64,000 nt of DNA from positions 1 through 64,000 of the forward strand of contig NZ_LZSV01000022.1 of NCBI RefSeq assembly GCF_001665605.1, written 5' to 3'. This DNA is from Mycobacterium sp. 852014-50255_SCH5639931 (GTDB lineage Bacteria; Actinomycetota; Actinomycetes; Mycobacteriales; Mycobacteriaceae). Position 1 is the stretch's first letter; each line of letters starts with the position of its first letter. Under the pieces are notes generated by a model, which saw only the letters and a list, made by a program, of their open reading frames with translations, did not search any database and was not told the DNA's origin. Below are positions 1 through 8,444 of this stretch, one piece after another. A program made the translations under genes and the position numbers.

Positions 1-180
1 GTCAAGGTCTGCGCCACCGAAGACCCGGTCTGCTCCGACGGCATGAACTTCTCCGCCCACAACACCTACGCCGACGACGGCGCCATGATCGACAAAGGCG
101 TCGCCTTCGCATCCAGCCACCTCGACGCGGGAACCGGCGGCCCCGCGGGGTCGCCGGTCAGGGGCTTTTCGGGCGGCTGA
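1..180 (+). CDS. Cutinase-family serine esterase, C-terminal fragment
   Basis: Only the last 59 codons are in the window; the frame is open from base 1 and stops at 178-180. The segment has the cutinase-family end: an ATEDPVC block, in which cutinases place the catalytic Asp next to a disulfide Cys, followed 10 or so residues later by a His (FSAHNTY), the usual catalytic His, and then a Gly/Ala-rich tail. Mycobacterial cutinase-like proteins (Culps) are secreted lipolytic esterases. The catalytic Ser and signal peptide would lie outside the window, so the family call rests on this short end. It is convergent with the amidase gene, with 12 bases between the stops. Confidence 0.7.
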   Translation, partial: VKVCATEDPVCSDGMNFSAHNTYADDGAMIDKGVAFASSHLDAGTGGPAGSPVRGFSGG

Positions 181-192
181 GCGACCGCTCGG

Positions 193-960
193 CTAGCGTT
201 GGCCGCCTTTGGTATTCAGGTAGGCGACGATCCCCTGGGTGACCGCGGCGGCATACTTCGCCCGGCCGTCCGGGCTTTGCATCCGCGCGGCGTCGTCGGT
301 GTTTTTCATGTTGCCGAGTTCGACGAGGATCGCCGGGTACTGGGCCAGGTTGAGCCCCGCGAGGTCGTCCCGGCCATACAGGCCGCCCGAGCCGATGTAG
401 TTGGCCGGCTGGAAACCGGCCTGCACTAACGCATCCCGCATCGTGTTGGCCAGCTGGACGGCCGGGCCGGCCTGCACCTCGTTCAAGGGCGGGCTCGAGT
501 AGTTCACGTGGAATCCGCTGCCGGACGCGGGTCCGCCGTCGGCGTGGATGCTCACGATGGCGTCGGGACGCATTGCGTTGGCCGCCGCCGCGCGCTGGTC
601 CACGCAGGGGCCGACGGAGTTGTCGTCACCTCGGGATAGCTGGGTGCGAACGCCCATCTGGTTGAGCGACTCGTTGATCAGCGCCACGACCGCCCAGGTG
701 AACGCGTGCTCGGGATAGCCGTCGTTGGTGGCAGCGCCGGACGCCTGGCACGCCTTGGTTCCGCCCCGGCCGTTGGGGACCTGCTGGTTGATCGAGGCGT
801 CGTTCACGGCGTTGTGGCCCGGGTCGAGGAAGACGGCCGAGCCGGCGACACCGGCGGCGGCGCGCGGAGCGGTCATGAGCCCGGCGCCGATAAGCACCGG
901 CGCGAATTTCAGCACGTCGCGTCGCGAAACGGGTCCCGGCCGGCCGGGGTGGTCACGCAT
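193..960 (-). CDS. N-acetylmuramoyl-L-alanine amidase (Amidase_3), Tat-type signal
   Basis: Zinc-dependent peptidoglycan amidase of 255 aa that cleaves the bond between MurNAc and L-Ala of the stem peptide. The Amidase_3 fold is visible from about residue 42: zinc ligands H49 (DPGHN), E84 (YPEH) and H139 (SIHADG), and the catalytic E214 (VELGN). C71 and C119 may form a disulfide. It closely resembles M. tuberculosis Rv3717 (Ami1). The N-terminus carries a twin-arginine motif (SRRDVLK, residues 12-18) before a hydrophobic stretch ending at AAA, so Tat export is inferred. There is no cell-wall-binding domain. The start is the ATG at 958-960. Confidence 0.9.
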   Translation of the reverse strand: MRDHPGRPGPVSRRDVLKFAPVLIGAGLMTAPRAAAGVAGSAVFLDPGHNAVNDASINQQVPNGRGGTKACQASGAATNDGYPEHAFTWAVVALINESLNQMGVRTQLSRGDDNSVGPCVDQRAAAANAMRPDAIVSIHADGGPASGSGFHVNYSSPPLNEVQAGPAVQLANTMRDALVQAGFQPANYIGSGGLYGRDDLAGLNLAQYPAILVELGNMKNTDDAARMQSPDGRAKYAAAVTQGIVAYLNTKGGQR

Positions 961-976
961 CGCGCGATGGTAGCAA

Positions 977-1633
977 TCAGACGTCGGTCAACGCCCGGGC
1001 CGCTGCGCGGAACATGGTCTGCTTGATCGCGCCGAGCGTGCCGGGGTCCTTGCCGGCCAGCGGACGCAGCAGGTCGGTGGCCGCCGCGGTCACCTCGCCC
1101 TCGGCCGCGGTAGCGTCGACGATGCCGAATTCGGCGGCCTCTTCCCCGCCGAACCGCCGCCCGGTCGTCATCGAGGCCACCGCGGCGCGGGGCGTGAGCT
1201 TGGCCTGGATCAGCGCGGCCATGCCGTCGGTGAACGGAATCCGGATGTCGACCTCGGGGAAGCAGAAGAACCCTCGGTCGGCGCGCATCACTCGCACGTC
1301 GTGGGCCATGGCGAGCATCGCGCCGGCGCCGAAGGCGTGCCCGGTCACCGCGGCGGCGGTCGGCATCGGGAAGGTGAGGACGCGAGCCAGCAGGGCCTGC
1401 ACCCGCGCGACGTACGCCTGAGTCTGGTCGGCATGGGCGCCCAGCCAGTCCAGGTCCAGCCCGTTGGTGTAGAACTTGCCGCCCGCGGTCGTGACCAGGC
1501 CCTGGGCACCGGCCTGCTGGATCTCGTCAAGCTGCTCGTTGATCGCATCGAGAAACTCCGGGGAGAACCGATTCTCGTCCTCGCCGAGGTGCAGCACCGC
1601 GATCTTGTCGTCCCAACTGCATGTCGGTGTCAT
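977..1633 (-). CDS. Enoyl-CoA hydratase/isomerase family protein
   Basis: Crotonase-fold protein of 218 aa, shorter than the usual 255-270 aa of mycobacterial EchA proteins. The oxyanion-hole regions are visible (GGKFYTNGLDL and GHAFGAGAMLAMAHD). The hydratase Glu pair is not obvious, so an isomerase or another acyl-CoA reaction is possible; the compact size resembles ECI/PECI-type enoyl-CoA isomerases. The start codon overlaps the stop of the upstream TetR gene by four bases (1630-1633), so the two are translationally coupled. It probably acts on a fatty acyl-CoA whose level or precursor is sensed by that regulator. Confidence 0.85.
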   Translation of the reverse strand: MTPTCSWDDKIAVLHLGEDENRFSPEFLDAINEQLDEIQQAGAQGLVTTAGGKFYTNGLDLDWLGAHADQTQAYVARVQALLARVLTFPMPTAAAVTGHAFGAGAMLAMAHDVRVMRADRGFFCFPEVDIRIPFTDGMAALIQAKLTPRAAVASMTTGRRFGGEEAAEFGIVDATAAEGEVTAAATDLLRPLAGKDPGTLGAIKQTMFRAAARALTDV

Positions 1634-2256
1634 GTCGTGTCCTTCTCTCTGGTTTTACGCCGGGGTTCCCCGACGTCGAGCACGGCGCGGACCGCGGCGC
1701 GTAGCCGCTCCCGCGCCTCCGGATCTTTTATCCTGTTGCGGCGCAACAGGATCGCGGTCGGCAGATCGACGATGCAGGTTGTGATGACGTCGACGGCCGT
1801 GGCGTCCTTGCGGTCCCACAGGCGGCGGGCCAGCCGGATCATCGACTCCACCAGCTGCCGGTCCAGGTCGCGCAGCTGTGCCGCAATGTCGGGCGGCGTA
1901 TCGGGACCCAGCAGCTCGTCGCGGCGCACCGTGAGTAGCAGCTGCGACGACTCCGGGAAGCTTTCGGCGAATACTGCGGGCGCCTCGGCCGCCGCCACCA
2001 CGGCGGCAACACCATCCCCATCGGGCGCGGCGTGGATCAATTCGCCTTGGGCGCTGAGGAATCGATGCCCGGCCCGCAGCCAGGCGCGCCCAACGAGGCC
2101 CGCCCGCGAGCCGAAGGTGTGGTACAGCGCGCCGTTGGAGACCCCGATCGCGTCGCCGACGGCTCTGATCGTGACCGACGCGGGCCCGGACCGCACCGCC
2201 AACCGTTCGACGGCATCCAGGATTTGGTCCTGGTCGTGAACACGCGGCCGCGGCAT
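1630..2256 (-). CDS. TetR-family transcriptional regulator
   Basis: 208 aa with an N-terminal TetR helix-turn-helix (about residues 10-55: ILDAVERLAVRSG, then VGDAIGVSNGALYHTFGSR). The C-terminal ligand domain is not diagnostic. It is the first gene of a two-gene operon with the crotonase gene, overlapping it by ATGA. A perfect 9-bp inverted repeat starts 11 bp upstream of the start codon, strong circumstantial evidence for autoregulation. The ligand is unknown; an acyl-CoA is a reasonable guess from the partner gene. Confidence 0.9.
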   Translation of the reverse strand: MPRPRVHDQDQILDAVERLAVRSGPASVTIRAVGDAIGVSNGALYHTFGSRAGLVGRAWLRAGHRFLSAQGELIHAAPDGDGVAAVVAAAEAPAVFAESFPESSQLLLTVRRDELLGPDTPPDIAAQLRDLDRQLVESMIRLARRLWDRKDATAVDVITTCIVDLPTAILLRRNRIKDPEARERLRAAVRAVLDVGEPRRKTREKDTT

Positions 2257-2266
2257 TCCGGCATAG

Positions 2267-2288
2267 TAACAGAGCAGACGCTCTGTTA
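2267..2288. promoter_or_regulatory. Probable TetR operator (inverted repeat)
   Basis: TAACAGAGC and GCTCTGTTA form a perfect 9-bp inverted repeat around the 4-base spacer AGAC. It lies just upstream of the TetR start at 2256, the expected place for an autoregulatory operator of the TetR/crotonase operon. Confidence 0.65.
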
Positions 2289-2375
2289 TAGGCGTGCGCC
2301 CAGTTCACGCGATTGCAGCGCCCTCTTAACGCGAAACCCGTTTGATCGCGAGCGCCGATCGGGAACCCCCTGCCC

Positions 2376-2585
2376 ATGGGTAAGGTCACTCAGGTCAACG
2401 AAGAGATGCTGTTGGCGGATATCGAGCGGCAACTGATCGACGAGTTCCCGCAGATCCCATCAGAGGTCGTCGACGCCCTCATCCGCGAAGAGCACGCCCG
2501 GTTCACGCACAGCCCCGTCCGCGATTTCGTTCCGCTGTTCGTCGAAAAACACACCCGCGAGCAACTGCGGGCGCGGTCCAACTGA
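2376..2585 (+). CDS. Small three-helix-bundle protein (hypothetical)
   Basis: 69 aa, mostly charged and helical, starting MGKVTQVNEEMLLADIERQL. It resembles the short mycobacterial proteins annotated as three-helix bundle dimerization domain proteins, with the conserved run FVPLFVEKHTREQL at the C-terminus. There is no signal peptide or membrane segment, so it should be cytoplasmic. Its function is unknown. The start is ATG 2376. It stands alone between the TetR operator and a secreted protein gene 69 bp downstream. Confidence 0.7.
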   Translation: MGKVTQVNEEMLLADIERQLIDEFPQIPSEVVDALIREEHARFTHSPVRDFVPLFVEKHTREQLRARSN

Positions 2586-2654
2586 GGAAACGGCTACCGG
2601 CCAGATTCTCGGCTTTCCGCCCCGGACGGGCGGATCTGCGCCTACGCTCAGCAA

Positions 2655-3080
2655 ATGGTCGGTCGCCGATGGGTCATGCTGGGCATCGGCGCGATGGTCG
2701 CGGCGGCCACCGCCACGCCCGCGACCGCACGCGCCGACACCGTGAACTTTCAATCCCCGTCCGGGAACATCTACTGCGTTCTGGACAGCGCATTTGTCGC
2801 GTGCGACATCAGTGACTTCGATTACCAGCCGCCGCCACCCCCGGAGTGCGGCAAACACCTCGCCTGGGGAAATCGCTTCGTCCTGGCCCAGGGTCAACCG
2901 GCCGCCATCCACTGTCACGGCGACACCCTGCGGGTCGCCGGCGAGCCGACACTCGACTACGGCCAGTCCAAGTCCGCGGGGACGCTCACCTGCGAAAGCG
3001 AGCCGTCGGGCATGACATGCACCGACAGCAGCACCGGGCATTACTTCCGGGTGTCGCGGGATTCCTACGATCTGGGCTGA
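2655..3080 (+). CDS. Secreted Cys-containing hypothetical protein (DUF6636-like)
   Basis: 141 aa with a Sec signal peptide (RRWVMLGIGAMVAAATATPATARA, cleavage near residue 27) and a mature domain beginning with FQSPSGNIYC. Six cysteines in the mature part suggest disulfides. The SPSGNIYC opening and the pattern of Cys and Gly match the secreted actinobacterial DUF6636 family as I remember it. The molecular function is unknown. The gene is monocistronic: the next gene starts 59 bp downstream behind its own operator-like palindrome. Confidence 0.75.
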   Translation: MVGRRWVMLGIGAMVAAATATPATARADTVNFQSPSGNIYCVLDSAFVACDISDFDYQPPPPPECGKHLAWGNRFVLAQGQPAAIHCHGDTLRVAGEPTLDYGQSKSAGTLTCESEPSGMTCTDSSTGHYFRVSRDSYDLG

Positions 3081-3107
3081 GAGCCGTTCCGCTCCAACCG
3101 CTTACAT

Positions 3108-3134
3108 GACCGTACAAAATAGTATGGTACGGTC
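3108..3134. promoter_or_regulatory. Probable operator upstream of the flavin monooxygenase
   Basis: GACCGTAC at 3108-3115 and GTACGGTC at 3127-3134 form a perfect 8-bp inverted repeat with an 11-base A/T-rich spacer. It ends 5 bp before the ATG at 3140, so a protein bound here would block transcription or initiation. The convergent TetR gene at 4306-4863 is the nearest candidate regulator, but its own upstream region lacks the same palindrome. Confidence 0.55.
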
Positions 3135-3139
3135 GCGCC

Positions 3140-4309
3140 ATGTCCGCGGTCGATACTCGCCCGACGTATGGGATCACCGACGACTTCGTCGCCCGCTTGG
3201 CCGAGCGCGCCGACGAGGCCGAAAGGCTGCGCCGGCTGCCCGCGGCGACGATCAGCGAGTTCCGGGAAACCGAGCTGTTCCGGCTGTTGCTTCCGGCCCG
3301 GTTTGGCGGCATCCAGGCGTCGTTTCCCGGACTGCTGGAACCGATTCGGCGGATGGCGCACGGGTGCGCGTCCAGCGCCTGGACGCTCGGTTTCTACGCC
3401 CTGCACAACTGGATGCTGTCGCTGTTCGACATGCGGGTCCAGCAGGAGGTGTTTGCCTCGGGGCCGGTGCTCGCGCCCGCTCCCCTGGCCCCCACCGGCC
3501 GCGGCGTCCCGGCTGAGGGTGGGGTGCGCTTGACGGGCCGCTGGTCGTGGGCCACGGGTGCGATGGATGCGGATTGGGTGATGGTCGGGGCGCTCATCGA
3601 GCGACCCGATCGCATCGACCCGGCGCTGGTGCTGGTGCCCGCCGACCAGGTCGAGGTCGTGGACACCTGGCACACCGCCGGGATGCGGGGCACCGGGTCC
3701 CACGACGTCGTCGTCAGCGACCTCCTCGTGCCGGAGCACCGCATGGTCGCCGTGGCCGATATCTATGCCGGGACGGCGCCCGGCGCCCGGGCCCATGACG
3801 TGCCGACGTACCGGTGGCCGATGGTCCCCGCGCTCGCGCTGGTGGCGTCGATGCCGGTGCTCGGTGCCGCCGAGCGGGTGACCGAGCTGTTCGCCGAACG
3901 ACTGGGCGGGCGCGTCCTGGCGTATAGCGGTGCGGCGCAGAAGGATCAGCCCGCCGCGCAGATCCGGCTGGCGAGTGCGCGGGTTCGGTTGCGCGCTTTG
4001 AGGGCGCTCGTCGACGAGACCGCCGACGGGATCGACCGGATGGTGGCCGCCGGCGAGCGGGTGCATCGATCGGTGCGGGCCGAGGCGCGGCTGGCGGCCG
4101 CCCACACAGTGCACGAGAGCAAGGCAGTGATTGCCGATTTGCTGGACGCCTCCGGCGCCAGCGCGCAATTCCTATCGAATCCGCTGCAGCGGTTCAAGCG
4201 CGACGTGGACATCGCGGCCGGGCATGTCGTCTTCGACTACGACGTGAGCCGAGAGTTGGCCGGCGCGTTGGCGATTGGCGCCAAGATCTCCCCGATCGCG
4301 ATGGTCTAG
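3140..4309 (+). CDS. Acyl-CoA dehydrogenase-fold flavin-dependent monooxygenase (HsaA/HpaB-type)
   Basis: 389 aa with the acyl-CoA dehydrogenase-like layout: N-terminal helical domain (1-110), beta domain (about 115-220, with GRWSWATGAMDADWVMVGA and TWHTAGMRGTGSHDVVV) and C-terminal helical domain ending in the HsaA-type segment containing NPLQRFKRDVDIAAGHVVFD. The GMRGTGSHDV block and RDVDIAAGH are typical of the oxygenase components of two-component flavin monooxygenases that hydroxylate phenolic or steroid-derived rings. No flavin reductase is encoded nearby, so it would use a reductase from elsewhere. Substrate unknown. Its stop overlaps the convergent TetR stop by 4 bases. Confidence 0.85.
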   Translation: MSAVDTRPTYGITDDFVARLAERADEAERLRRLPAATISEFRETELFRLLLPARFGGIQASFPGLLEPIRRMAHGCASSAWTLGFYALHNWMLSLFDMRVQQEVFASGPVLAPAPLAPTGRGVPAEGGVRLTGRWSWATGAMDADWVMVGALIERPDRIDPALVLVPADQVEVVDTWHTAGMRGTGSHDVVVSDLLVPEHRMVAVADIYAGTAPGARAHDVPTYRWPMVPALALVASMPVLGAAERVTELFAERLGGRVLAYSGAAQKDQPAAQIRLASARVRLRALRALVDETADGIDRMVAAGERVHRSVRAEARLAAAHTVHESKAVIADLLDASGASAQFLSNPLQRFKRDVDIAAGHVVFDYDVSRELAGALAIGAKISPIAMV

Positions 4310-4863
4310 TCCTTGAGCATCAGCTCGAGGAAGCGTTCGCGCTGCGCGATCTGTTGCGCCTGCTGCGCCGAACCGGCCAGGTGCAGCAGCCCGATGCCGG
4401 CGGCGAAGGTCAGCTCGGCGCGCAGCTTGGCGTCGTCGGGGCTGAAGCCGTAGTCGCTGTAGGCCTTGGTGACAGAGCGCAGCAGGCGCAGGTCGGCCGC
4501 GCGGATGTTGGCCGCGGCGGCCGGATCGGTGCGGGCCCATTCGCGCATCGCGCGTTCGAGCGTCCAATGCCCCGGGCTGGTCAGCGCGGTCATCATGGCG
4601 GACAGGCGTTCTCGCGGGGGCAGCGCGTCGAGCTCGGCCAGTGACTGCCGGTCCTTCTCGAGGAAGGTGTTCCACGATTCGACCAGCGCGGCCCGATAGC
4701 TGTCCATGCCCTGGAAGTGCCAGTAGAAGCTGCCCCGGGTGACGCCCGCCTGCTGGCACAGGCGCTCGATCTTCAGGGCGCGCACCCCCTGCTCGGCGAG
4801 CAGCGTGTAGCCGGCCTGCAGCCAGTCCTCCACGGACAGACGCGGGGGCTTGCGCGCGGTCAC
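4306..4863 (-). CDS. TetR-family transcriptional regulator
   Basis: 185 aa. The N-terminal TetR DNA-binding domain is clear (WLQAGYTLLAEQGVRALKIERLCQQAGVTRGSFYWHF, residues 14-50). The C-terminal domain is helical with the LTSPGHWTLERAMREWARTDP pattern seen in one large actinobacterial TetR group. It converges on the flavin monooxygenase gene, sharing 4 bases. Target unknown; I saw no convincing palindrome upstream of its own start. Confidence 0.88.
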   Translation of the reverse strand: MTARKPPRLSVEDWLQAGYTLLAEQGVRALKIERLCQQAGVTRGSFYWHFQGMDSYRAALVESWNTFLEKDRQSLAELDALPPRERLSAMMTALTSPGHWTLERAMREWARTDPAAAANIRAADLRLLRSVTKAYSDYGFSPDDAKLRAELTFAAGIGLLHLAGSAQQAQQIAQRERFLELMLKD

Positions 4864-5067
4864 AGATGAAGGTTACGGGGGACGCTTCCGGGCGCGGATC
4901 CGTCTGTCATCAGGGGCCCTGCGTGGGTCCGGGTGAACTCCTACCCAACACCTGGCAAAGCGGAGCGGTCGGCCGCACACATGGGTGTAATGTCCGGGTT
5001 TGCTAGCCGACAAATTCCTGTTAACTCTTGGCACGCTTGCTGGGATGCCGAAGGATCAGGAGGTGCC

Positions 5068-6345
5068 GTGAGCACAGCCGAGGTGTCCGACCTGTCGGCG
5101 ACGATCGACAACGACGAGGTCGTGGTGTCGTTGCACGACGAGGCCCTGCTGCTGGGCGGTGACCCCGCCGCTGTCGACTCCTATCTGACCCGGCTACGCG
5201 CGACCGCCGGCCACGCCATGCGAGTCGCCGGTATCGACAGTGCCTCGCTCGCGAACGCGGCGATCGCCGGGCTGGCCTCCTTGCTGGCCGACTCCGGCAA
5301 GTACGTGCAGTTGCATCGCGACACCGTGGAGGCGCTGAAGGAAGGCAACCTCGTTCCCCTCAGCGACGGCTTCTTCCGGCTGACCACGGGCGCCGATGCC
5401 GGCGAGCTCCTGGCGCAACTGCAATGGCGACCGGAACTGCTCGGACCGGAGGTGATGCTGTCGGCGCAGATGATCGCGGTGCAGATGGCGTTGAAGTCCG
5501 CGGTCGCCGAGGTCGAAGACGCCGTCCGTCGCGTGGAGGACAAGGTCGAATCGGTGCTCGAAGTCGCCCGCGCGCAGCGCGCCGGCGATGTCCTGGGCAC
5601 AAGCCTCACGATCTCGCGGATGGTCGACTCGTTGGACAAGTACGGGTCGCTGCCCGATGCGTACTGGGATTCGGTGGCCATGCTGGGGCCGGCGCTCAAC
5701 GTCACGGTCGAGCAGCTACGCAACCACGTGAGCCGCATCCTGGAGTCGTTCGATCACACCCTGGGTGTGCAACAGCGCGCCGGGAAGCTGCGAAATGCCA
5801 TCAGCGAGAACCGGCTTGGCGACACCCTGAGCCTGCTGGTCATCGCCGAGGAGGCGCTGCACAAATGGCAGCGGCTGAACCTCGCCCGCATCGAGGCAAA
5901 GGAGCCCGAGCAGCTGTTGCGGGCGATCGACGAAGCTCGCGAGCTCGTCGACCACCACCTGCGCGAAGACCTCGACATCTACCGGAGCGCGAAGGAAGTC
6001 CTCGACCGGTTCGGCAAGACGGCGGCCATCGACGGCTTCCGCTTCTGGGCGGTCCGTGAGCTGGCCAAGCAGCGCGGCGCGCTGCGCGACGAGCTCGACC
6101 GCTTCGCCGCGGCCCGTCAGCACCAGGTCGATACCTGGGAGGACTTCCACATCCCGAGCGTGCTCGACGCCGCCCTGGCCACCCTCGAAGCCGTCGGAAG
6201 CGTTACGGGCCGTGTGTTCGTAACCGTCGGCCGGGGGGTGGTCTACCTGGGCGGGCAGGTAGCGGGCCCGTTCCGGGGCAAACCTAGCGATGAACCCTCT
6301 CAGGCGAGCAGCTCTGAACTCGAGGAACACCAGTCGGCGTCCTGA
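5068..6345 (+). CDS. Coiled-coil hypothetical protein
   Basis: 425 aa from the GTG at 5068, chosen over an upstream in-frame GTG at 4933 because AGGAGG precedes it at a good distance (5058-5063) and the upstream extension has no protein-like character. I do not recognise the family. The protein is acidic and largely helical, with heptad-rich stretches around 145-185 (VEDAVRRVEDKVESVLEVAR) and 260-400, a conserved-looking Gly/hydrophobic patch near 385-410 (GRVFVTVGRGVVYLGGQVAG) that could touch a membrane, and a polar tail. It has no signal peptide. It stands alone, with about 200 bp of unassigned sequence upstream. Confidence 0.75.
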   Translation: MSTAEVSDLSATIDNDEVVVSLHDEALLLGGDPAAVDSYLTRLRATAGHAMRVAGIDSASLANAAIAGLASLLADSGKYVQLHRDTVEALKEGNLVPLSDGFFRLTTGADAGELLAQLQWRPELLGPEVMLSAQMIAVQMALKSAVAEVEDAVRRVEDKVESVLEVARAQRAGDVLGTSLTISRMVDSLDKYGSLPDAYWDSVAMLGPALNVTVEQLRNHVSRILESFDHTLGVQQRAGKLRNAISENRLGDTLSLLVIAEEALHKWQRLNLARIEAKEPEQLLRAIDEARELVDHHLREDLDIYRSAKEVLDRFGKTAAIDGFRFWAVRELAKQRGALRDELDRFAAARQHQVDTWEDFHIPSVLDAALATLEAVGSVTGRVFVTVGRGVVYLGGQVAGPFRGKPSDEPSQASSSELEEHQSAS

Positions 6346-6461
6346 CTGGGCACAGTGCGTCGTCATTGACTGTGGTCGGGGCTGCCTCGATACTCCACCA
6401 GTACCGCCGTCGACCATCAACGGCTCGCGGCTAAAGTGCTTGGCGCGCAGAGGAGGTCGAC

Positions 6462-7310
6462 GTGATCGATTTGGGGCTATCCGGCAAGCGTGCGGTTGTG
6501 TCGGGTGCGGGCTACATCCCGGAGCGTGCGGGCCACGGCTGGTTCACGTCGTTGGCCCTGGCCGAAGCGGGCGCCTCGGTGGCCTGCATCGATATCGACG
6601 AGCAGCGCGCGGAGCACATTGCCGGCGAGATCGTCGGGCGGGGCGGCACTGCCGTCCCGATCGTCGCCGACATGACCGACCCCGTTCAGGTCGGTCGGGC
6701 GATCGATGACGCCGTCGCGGCGCTGGGCGGTGTCGACGTGTGCGTCGACATCATCGGTGGTGCGACCTGGTCGAAGGTCGAGGACTTCACCACCGAGCTG
6801 TGGGACGCGGCGATCCATTACAACCTGACCCAAGTGTTCTACCTCTTTCAGGCCGCGGCCAGGTACATGATCGGCCAGGGCAGTGGTGGATCGTTGGTGG
6901 CGGTCGCGTCGGTCGACGGCATTGCGGCGGCGACCTACCATGCCGCCTATGGCGCCGCCAAGGCCGGCGTCATCTCGCTGGTCAAGACGTTCGCAGATGA
7001 ACTGGGCCGCTACGGCATTCGCGCCAACGCCGTCGCACCGGGCAATGTGGGCTCCGGCAACGAGGACCAGCCGCCGAACGAGTACGCCGTCAACGGAATC
7101 AATCCACTGGCGGCGCCCCGCGCGCACGACATCGCCAACGCCGCGCTGTTCCTGTCCTCCGAGCTGGCCGCCCGCATCACCGGTCAGACCCTAGTCGTCG
7201 ACGGCGGTGCCACCATTCGCCAGCTGTGGGGGCTGGGCGAGTCGATGATCCCGACCGACCCCGAAGAGGCGCTGCCGGACTTCATGAAACCCGGGCCGTC
7301 GGACGGCTAG
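6462..7310 (+). CDS. Short-chain dehydrogenase/reductase
   Basis: 282 aa SDR. The cofactor loop is altered: SGAGYIPERAGHG replaces the compact TGxxxGIG, with the strand-2 acidic residues IDID favouring NAD(H). The catalytic Tyr and Lys are in YGAAKAG, and the C-terminus has the usual GQTLVVDGG. The GTG start follows a GAGGAGGT ribosome site. The gene is convergent with an SMP-30-type gene, overlapping it by 4 bases at the stops. Substrate unknown; a hydroxyacyl or cyclic alcohol substrate would fit the catabolic setting. Confidence 0.88.
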   Translation: MIDLGLSGKRAVVSGAGYIPERAGHGWFTSLALAEAGASVACIDIDEQRAEHIAGEIVGRGGTAVPIVADMTDPVQVGRAIDDAVAALGGVDVCVDIIGGATWSKVEDFTTELWDAAIHYNLTQVFYLFQAAARYMIGQGSGGSLVAVASVDGIAAATYHAAYGAAKAGVISLVKTFADELGRYGIRANAVAPGNVGSGNEDQPPNEYAVNGINPLAAPRAHDIANAALFLSSELAARITGQTLVVDGGATIRQLWGLGESMIPTDPEEALPDFMKPGPSDG

Positions 7311-8266
7311 CGCTGGTGCACCATCGGCAGGCCCGGCACCGAGCTTCTGCCCTTGAGCACATACGGCGTCGTGATCGAGCCGATGTAGATGTCGCGCATG
7401 TCCTGTCCGCCCCAGGCGATGCTGGTCGGGCCTTTCAATAACGCGCCCTCGGGATCGTCGAGGACCACCGTGGCCGTGCCGTCCGGGTGGATCGCTACGA
7501 TCCTGTTGGCGAGAACCAGTGTGACCCAGAGGTTTCCCTCTGCGTCGAACGCGCATCCGTCGGCCAACCCCCACCGGCGGCCTACCTCCGGGTCGCCCAT
7601 GGACCGGCCGGCGTCCGGGCCGAACTCGTCGGGGCGGCGCTCCCCCAGCGACGGGCCGAATCGCTCTGCCGGGTTGAGCGTTTCGCCCTCGATCGGAAAT
7701 CGCATCACGTCGGCGGCCAGCGTGCGGACCACATACAGATATTGCTCATCGCGATCCAGCGCCATGCAGTTCGGAAAGCTCACACCGTCGGCGACTACGT
7801 GCGCCGACTGTCGATCCGGTGCAACGCGAAAGATGAACCCATCAGCGGTGCCGCGCGCGATGGTATCCATGAGATCGTCAGCCATTGTGCTCACCGAACA
7901 CCACAGCGCCCCAACGGAATCCACCAGGACAAAGTTCAACCATCGCAGCGGGCGTCCATCGAGTTGTCCGCCCAGCACCGTCGTGTTCGCGCCGGTCACC
8001 GGGTCGAGGTCCTGCAACACACCCAAGCCCCAATTGGCGATCAGAAAGTGGCCGTCGCGATCGAGCGCGATCCCGTTCGGCTCGCCGCCCGCCTTACCTA
8101 TACGTCGAATCGTGTGTTCGTCGATGAGTTCTGCGACAGCAGAGGCCTTATCTGAGGCGAACACCTTGCCATCGCCGGCCACGAGGACGTGTTCGGGGCG
8201 ATCGACGCCGCGCCCGACGGGGTGGAGATCGGTTACCGCGATTGTGGTCTCGCCCGTTCCGCTCAT
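7307..8266 (-). CDS. SMP-30/gluconolactonase-family beta-propeller hydrolase
   Basis: 319 aa. Repeated propeller blades are visible (GEPNGIALDRDGHFLIANWG; FPNCMALDRDEQYLYVVRT; GCAFDAEGNLWVTLVLANRI), matching the SMP-30/gluconolactonase/LRE fold. Enzymes of this family are metal-dependent lactonases or related hydrolases in the cytoplasm. There is no signal peptide. The start ATG at 8264-8266 has GAGGGGAA upstream. Together with the convergent SDR it could form a lactone-forming and lactone-opening pair, which is inference only. Confidence 0.85.
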   Translation of the reverse strand: MSGTGETTIAVTDLHPVGRGVDRPEHVLVAGDGKVFASDKASAVAELIDEHTIRRIGKAGGEPNGIALDRDGHFLIANWGLGVLQDLDPVTGANTTVLGGQLDGRPLRWLNFVLVDSVGALWCSVSTMADDLMDTIARGTADGFIFRVAPDRQSAHVVADGVSFPNCMALDRDEQYLYVVRTLAADVMRFPIEGETLNPAERFGPSLGERRPDEFGPDAGRSMGDPEVGRRWGLADGCAFDAEGNLWVTLVLANRIVAIHPDGTATVVLDDPEGALLKGPTSIAWGGQDMRDIYIGSITTPYVLKGRSSVPGLPMVHQR

Positions 8267-8444
8267 CGATTCCCCTCGTGGACTCGTAGCAGCCCAATGT
8301 CAGGCTAGTGGAGGTTACGAGCTCACCGGGTCGAGCAGCCCAGCATGAGACACCCTCATCCCGTCGGCTGATATGCACCCGCCCGTTTCGAGCTGCGGTC
8401 AACGGGGCTGAGGAACCGAGTCGGCGCTGGGCGGGCCAGTGTGC

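Noticed and set aside
4933..5067. Upstream in-frame extension of the coiled-coil gene
   Set aside because: No ribosome site at the early GTG, and the 45 added residues look random; the GTG at 5068 has AGGAGG in front.
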